Origin: Lacrimispora indolis DSM 755 | Lineage (GTDB): Bacteria > Bacillota > Clostridia > Lachnospirales > Lachnospiraceae | Length of the DNA stretch: 64,000 nt | Direction of reading: 5' to 3' | NCBI RefSeq assembly: GCF_000526995.1 | Contig: NZ_AZUI01000001.1 | Location: 5,684,001-5,748,000, forward strand | Shown: positions 60,889 to 64,000 of the stretch, piece by piece | Layout of the letters: every line of letters starts with the position of its first letter | Position numbering within the stretch: position 1 is the stretch's first letter | Notes under the pieces: model-generated | What the model saw: the letters and a program-made list of their open reading frames with translations, nothing else | Databases searched by the model: none | What the model was told of the DNA's origin: nothing | Position numbers and translations under genes: made by a program

Positions 60889-61029
60889 CTATTCCTTGTT
60901 GACTTCTTTTATCAGATCCATCATTAAGTCATTCATATCTGTCAGATCACTTCTTACAATGGCATCTTCAATGGCATCAACCTCCAGGCTTGGCCTGTAG
61001 CTGTTAATCTCGGCTTCAAAATCAATCAT
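60889..61029 (-). CDS. 46-aa acidic ORF between folC and the TPR gene
   Basis: A small ORF starting ATG 61029 directly behind AAGGAGGAACGGAT, an almost perfect ribosome site. It overlaps the folC stop by 8 bases and ends 11 bases before the TPR start, so all three are coupled. The product is acidic and helical, for example EINSYRPSLEVDAIEDAIV and DLTDMNDLMMDLIKEVNKE, with no membrane segment. The family is not recognised; it may bind the TPR protein, which is inference. Confidence 0.78.
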   Translation of the reverse strand: MIDFEAEINSYRPSLEVDAIEDAIVRSDLTDMNDLMMDLIKEVNKE

Positions 61030-62368
61030 ATCCGTTCCTCCTTAAAACTGCTTTTATCTCCCCCATAAGGTAAAGAGAACCCACACAAAACAGCAGATGC
61101 CCTTCATCCTTTTTATGAAGCATGTATAAAACAGCCTCTTCTACTGTCTGAAATCCTTCCACACCGCAGCCGCAGGCATCTTGAAACTCTTTCAGCAGGA
61201 CCCCTGTTTCCAGTCCTCTCTCGGAATTAATATGAGCCACTGCCGCCTGGTCAAGAGGCAGCGCCTCCGCAATTTCCCTTATCATTTTACCATGATCCTT
61301 ATCGGATACTGACGAAAACAAAAGATCAGCCCGTTTCTTTCTCCCTTGGCATAAACCGGCCGCAGCCTTGGCAAAAGCCTGAATACCGCCCGGATTATGT
61401 GCTCCGTCAAGGAATACTCCCGGCAGCACCTCTTCCATCCTTCCCGGCCAGTACATTCGGGCGATCCCCTCTTTTATCTGCAACTGGGTTATAGGAAGGC
61501 CATCGGCCTTCTCAAGCCCCGCTGCCTCAAGGGCTTTAAAGGAAAGAAAAGCATTCATCACCTGATATTCCGCCACAGTCGGAACGGTAACCTCAATAAA
61601 ATCTCCCCCGGCTCTAAAAAATCTCACTTCATAGCCCTTATCTTTGCATCCGGTTATCTCATACCCCTGCATGTCCGCCTCTTGGAAAGGAGAACCAAGC
61701 TCCTCTGCCCTGGTGCGGATAACCTGGGAAGCACGATTGTCGTTTCCGTCAAAGACTACAGGAATCCCTTTTTTTATGATCCCGGCCTTTTCCCATGCGA
61801 TCTTTTCAATGGTATCTCCTAAATATTCCGTATGATCCAGACTGATGGAGGTGATCACCGACACCAGGGGATGCCTTATGACATTGGTGGTATCAAGCCT
61901 TCCTCCAAGGCCGGTTTCCAGAATTACAATATCCACTTCCAACTTACGGAACATGTCCATTGCCATATAAAACAGAAACTCAAAGTAAGACGGATGGCAA
62001 TAGCCCTTTTCCATCATATTCTGGGAAACGATTCTGACCGCCCGGTAACTTTCTTCAAAAAACTTTTCTGCAGCCATTTCTCCGTTTATGCAGAAACGCT
62101 CTCTGATTTCCACCAGATGAGGAGAGGTAAAGGTACCTACCTTATAGCCTGCTTGTCTTAAAACAGACTGTAAAAATGCACATACCGACCCTTTTCCATT
62201 GGTACCTGCCACATGAAAAATTTTCATCCCTTCATCCGGTTCCCCCATTTCACAAAGGAATTTCCGGATATCTTCCAGAGAGTTTTTCTTTCTGGTCCAC
62301 ATGGGAATCCGACCCAGATATTCTTCTGCCGTTTCGTCAATCTTCATCGTTAGTGTACCAGCTTCCAT
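61022..62368 (-). CDS. folC: Folylpolyglutamate / dihydrofolate synthase
   Basis: A 448-aa Mur-ligase-family enzyme that adds glutamate to folates. The P-loop is FHVAGTNGKGSVCAFL near residue 55, followed by TFTSPHLVEIRERF and LETGLGGRLDTTNV. The start is uncertain: ATG at 62368 (MEAGTLTMKIDE) is chosen, with ATG at 62347 also possible; neither has a strong ribosome site, while an AGGAGG sits about 21 bases too far upstream. The gene heads the folC-46aa-TPR unit. Confidence 0.92.
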   Translation of the reverse strand: MEAGTLTMKIDETAEEYLGRIPMWTRKKNSLEDIRKFLCEMGEPDEGMKIFHVAGTNGKGSVCAFLQSVLRQAGYKVGTFTSPHLVEIRERFCINGEMAAEKFFEESYRAVRIVSQNMMEKGYCHPSYFEFLFYMAMDMFRKLEVDIVILETGLGGRLDTTNVIRHPLVSVITSISLDHTEYLGDTIEKIAWEKAGIIKKGIPVVFDGNDNRASQVIRTRAEELGSPFQEADMQGYEITGCKDKGYEVRFFRAGGDFIEVTVPTVAEYQVMNAFLSFKALEAAGLEKADGLPITQLQIKEGIARMYWPGRMEEVLPGVFLDGAHNPGGIQAFAKAAAGLCQGRKKRADLLFSSVSDKDHGKMIREIAEALPLDQAAVAHINSERGLETGVLLKEFQDACGCGVEGFQTVEEAVLYMLHKKDEGHLLFCVGSLYLMGEIKAVLRRNGYD

Positions 62369-62469
62369 CTCAATTTCAAGCCTGATTTTCCTCCTGAACA
62401 CCGCCCCAATGGGGCCTGATCCGGAAAACCAGCCGTCCGACGGGTAAAAAAAATCGGACTATCTAGTTT

Positions 62470-62497
62470 ATTATAATATATGTCCGTCAATATGCAA
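62470..62497 (-). promoter_or_regulatory. Promoter of folC
   Basis: TTGCAT (62497-62492), a 16-base spacer and TATAAT (62475-62470) on the minus strand. Confidence 0.6.
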
Positions 62498-62569
62498 CCC
62501 ATTTCTTTCGCAAAAAGCCCTTTATTTCTACAACTGCCCTTGAAATGTGCCTCATATTTACAGAAATAC

Positions 62570-62589
62570 AAAAAGAGAGCAAGCCCTCT
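62570..62589 (-). terminator. Possible terminator of ridA
   Basis: A short AGAG/CTCT stem followed by CTTTTTG, about 80 bases beyond the ridA stop. The stem is weak, so the call is tentative. Confidence 0.4.
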
Positions 62590-62671
62590 GAAACGCTGTA
62601 AAGCATCTCAAAGTGCTGTACTCCCTGCATTCGTTCCCTTAAAACAAATTCTCAGAAACTGATCCGGCTCA

Positions 62672-63055
62672 TTACTTGCCGCAGTAAGCGATTGCTTCGA
62701 TTTCAACAAGAGCGTTCTTTGGAAGTGCTGCCACTTCATATGCAGCTCTTGCCGGACACTCTCCTGCAAAGAAAGATGCATAAACTTCGTTCATCGCACC
62801 AAACTCACTGATATTCTTTAATAAAACGGTTGTCTTAACCACATTATCCATGGATAAGCCTTCGCTTTCCAGAATGGACTTGATGTTTGTCAACGACTGT
62901 CTTGTCTGGGATACGATATCATCACCTGCAAACTCGCCGGTAGCAGGGTCAATAGGAAGCTGTCCTGATATAAATACGTAATCGCCTCCACGAACGCCCT
63001 GAGAATATGGGCCGATTGCTGCCGGCGCTTTTTCTGTTGCTAATACTTTTTTCAT
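62672..63055 (-). CDS. ridA: RidA family reactive-intermediate deaminase
   Basis: A 127-aa enzyme that hydrolyses reactive enamines/imines from PLP enzymes. The family pattern is clear: APAAIGPYSQGVRGGDYVFI, SGQLPIDPATGEFAG, and the substrate-binding Arg in CPARAAYEVAALPKNALVEI. The start is the ATG behind GGAGTCACATTATT; an upstream ATG adds eight atypical residues. Confidence 0.96.
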   Translation of the reverse strand: MKKVLATEKAPAAIGPYSQGVRGGDYVFISGQLPIDPATGEFAGDDIVSQTRQSLTNIKSILESEGLSMDNVVKTTVLLKNISEFGAMNEVYASFFAGECPARAAYEVAALPKNALVEIEAIAYCGK

Positions 63056-63176
63056 AATAATGTGACTCCTTTCGTTCATCTCTCTGATAATTCTAGATTA
63101 GCACACATTCTGCAAAAGTCAAGAAACTTTTTAAGGTATTCTTAAAAAAATTTAGTTTATTATATCTTTTTCCCCC

Positions 63177-63205
63177 TTGTCATCTGGTATTGAATACTAT
63201 ATAAT
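63177..63205 (+). promoter_or_regulatory. Promoter of the DUF1836 gene
   Basis: TTGTCA (63177-63182), a 17-base spacer and TATAAT (63200-63205). The leader of about 105 bases includes a repeat copy. Confidence 0.7.
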
Positions 63206-63267
63206 ATGATATAATAAAGGGGATCATCCCTCGTGTGCGGCAGCGGCCGCGCAGAAGGTCGGCGCCC

Positions 63268-63315
63268 TGCGGGCAAACCTTTAGCTCAAAAGGCATGGGC
63301 AGGAAAGAGGAAAAC
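63268..63315 (+). repeat. RBS-proximal repeat before the DUF1836 gene
   Basis: Plus strand shows GCGCCCTGCGGGCAAACC, CTTTAGCTCAAAAGGCATGG and GCAGGAAAGAGGAAAACAC before the ATG. The palindromic GGTATACC centre is altered to GCAAACC, but the order and terminal ribosome site are the same. Confidence 0.75.
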
Positions 63316-63317
63316 AC

Positions 63318-63938
63318 ATGAAAACCAACGACGAAAGAATGCAGGACATCCTAAAGTATCTGGAATCCTTAGATCATATCAGACCGGAAACCATTCCTAA
63401 TATTGATCTGTACATGGATCAGGTCACCACTTTTATGGATGAGCATTTAAAGGATACCAAACGCCATCCGGAAGACAAGGTTCTGACAAAAACCATGATC
63501 AATAATTATGCAAAGAACAATCTCCTTCCGGCTCCTAATAAAAAGAAATACTCCAGAGAACACATTTTTCTTCTAATATTTATATATTATTTTAAAAATC
63601 TGCTTTCCTTCCATGATATTGAACAGCTCTTCCGGCCTATTACGGAAAAACATTTCAATTCTCCGGAAGGGATTCCTTTAGAGGACATCTACAGGGAGAT
63701 CTTCTCTCAGGTAGAAGGGGGCATAGACCGCATCAAAGAAGACATTATCCAAAAACATCAGCATGCCGGCAAAACCTTTGAAGACAAAGGGCTTCCGGAA
63801 GATGATCTGGAATATCTCCGCCTTTTTTCCTGGATCTGTGAGCTTTCCTTTGATGTGTATTTAAAAAAGCAGATCATTGAACAGATCATTGATGATTTAA
63901 GGGAAACCGAGCCTGTTAACATGAAAAAGAAAAAATAA
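63318..63938 (+). CDS. DUF1836 domain-containing protein
   Basis: A 206-aa protein of the DUF1836 family, which contains a helix-turn-helix related to MerR. The conserved core is KVLTKTMINNYAKNNLLPAP followed by NKKKYSREHIFLLIFIYYFK, where a tyrosine-rich recognition region and a helix follow the DNA-binding part. It may regulate transcription; no target is known. The start follows a repeat copy that supplies GGAAAGAGGAAAA. Confidence 0.85.
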   Translation: MKTNDERMQDILKYLESLDHIRPETIPNIDLYMDQVTTFMDEHLKDTKRHPEDKVLTKTMINNYAKNNLLPAPNKKKYSREHIFLLIFIYYFKNLLSFHDIEQLFRPITEKHFNSPEGIPLEDIYREIFSQVEGGIDRIKEDIIQKHQHAGKTFEDKGLPEDDLEYLRLFSWICELSFDVYLKKQIIEQIIDDLRETEPVNMKKKK

Positions 63939-64000
63939 GGCCAATGCCGCTTTGCGGCGCTTGGCTCATTGCCTTCATGGTATAATAAAAACAGGGGCAA
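63939..64000 (+). promoter_or_regulatory. Possible hairpin and -10 of the next gene
   Basis: GCCAATGCCGC pairs with GCGGCGCTTGGC with one bulge, just past the DUF1836 stop, and may end that gene. TATAAT near 63979 suggests a new promoter, whose gene lies beyond the window. Confidence 0.35.

Larger units (their letters stand above)
62369..62671. other. Gap between ridA and folC
   Basis: No gene is seen. It holds the folC leader with GTCCGA/TCGGAC and GCCCCATTGGGGC hairpins, the folC promoter at 62470-62497, and a weak hairpin with a T run at 62570-62589 that may end ridA. Confidence 0.5.

Noticed and set aside
1..64000. CRISPR arrays, rRNA, tRNA genes, IS elements or prophage
   Set aside because: No regularly spaced repeats, no tRNA or rRNA signatures, and no transposase or phage genes were seen; the dispersed repeats are isolated or at most paired and lack spacers.

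Overview
The window reads as chromosomal core genome of a spore-forming anaerobic Firmicute of the Lachnospiraceae, closest in character to Lacrimispora / Clostridium saccharolyticum-type organisms. The reasons are the spoIIA and spoVA sporulation operons, strong AGGAGG ribosome sites, typical sigma-A promoters, a HrcA (CIRCE) operator, a lysine riboswitch, and lineage-typical families (DUF1836, DUF6142, DUF4914, a VanZ-like protein). Genus placement is inference. No rRNA, tRNA, insertion sequence, prophage or CRISPR array was found. Most genes lie on the minus strand.

Layout: 0.1-5 kb holds a DUF4914 protein, an MpsC-family protein and a GH36 alpha-galactosidase. 5.1-7.6 kb is a metal-response module: CsoR, a P1B ATPase and a 59-aa membrane protein, with three copies of a 16-bp operator. 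7.7-11.2 kb is purE-purM-purN-purD. 11.4-16.9 kb holds a chemoreceptor, an M29 aminopeptidase, membrane proteins and an unannotated 49-aa ORF. 17-21 kb is pyrF-pyrK-pyrD-pyrE plus a cysteine-cluster protein. 21.2-26.9 kb has hsp20, a nitroreductase, pepF, two acetyltransferases and a soluble mini-chemoreceptor. 26.9-33.4 kb is yebC, a CNNM/CorC-type protein, mazF, alr, nnrD and rex. 33.5-37.8 kb has an ABC-F ATPase, a choline-binding-repeat protein and a CadD-like transporter.

37.9-44.1 kb returns to purines (purA, purB, purF, purC, with a LysR regulator). 44.2-48.8 kb has two small secreted or membrane proteins, dapB, dapA under a lysine riboswitch, a cobalamin adenosyltransferase and a two-OB-fold SSB. 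49-54.5 kb has typA, yigZ and a class A penicillin-binding protein. 54.6-59.6 kb is a continuous sporulation block: spoIIAA-spoIIAB-sigF behind a sigma-H-like promoter, then a 53-aa ORF and spoVAA-AB-AC-AD-AE behind a sigma-G promoter that overlaps the sigF stop codon. 59.6-64 kb has a TPR protein, a 46-aa ORF, folC, ridA and a DUF1836 regulator. Purine, pyrimidine, lysine/peptidoglycan (dapA, dapB, alr, PBP) and sporulation functions dominate.

The most unusual signal is a dispersed intergenic repeat. Its core is GGTATACCTTTATGCCC plus two small hairpins, and it ends in GGCAGGAAAGAGGAAA, so it supplies the ribosome-binding site of the next gene. Copies sit directly before dapB (two in tandem), purF, nnrD, the ABC-F gene, the YkgJ-family gene, the 49-aa ORF and the DUF1836 gene, always in the same orientation as the downstream gene. 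A second, 3'-end element with conserved ends and a variable hairpin middle follows the M29 aminopeptidase and the 49-aa ORF. Three small ORFs (49, 53 and 46 aa) are supported by ribosome sites and overlapping stop/start codons.
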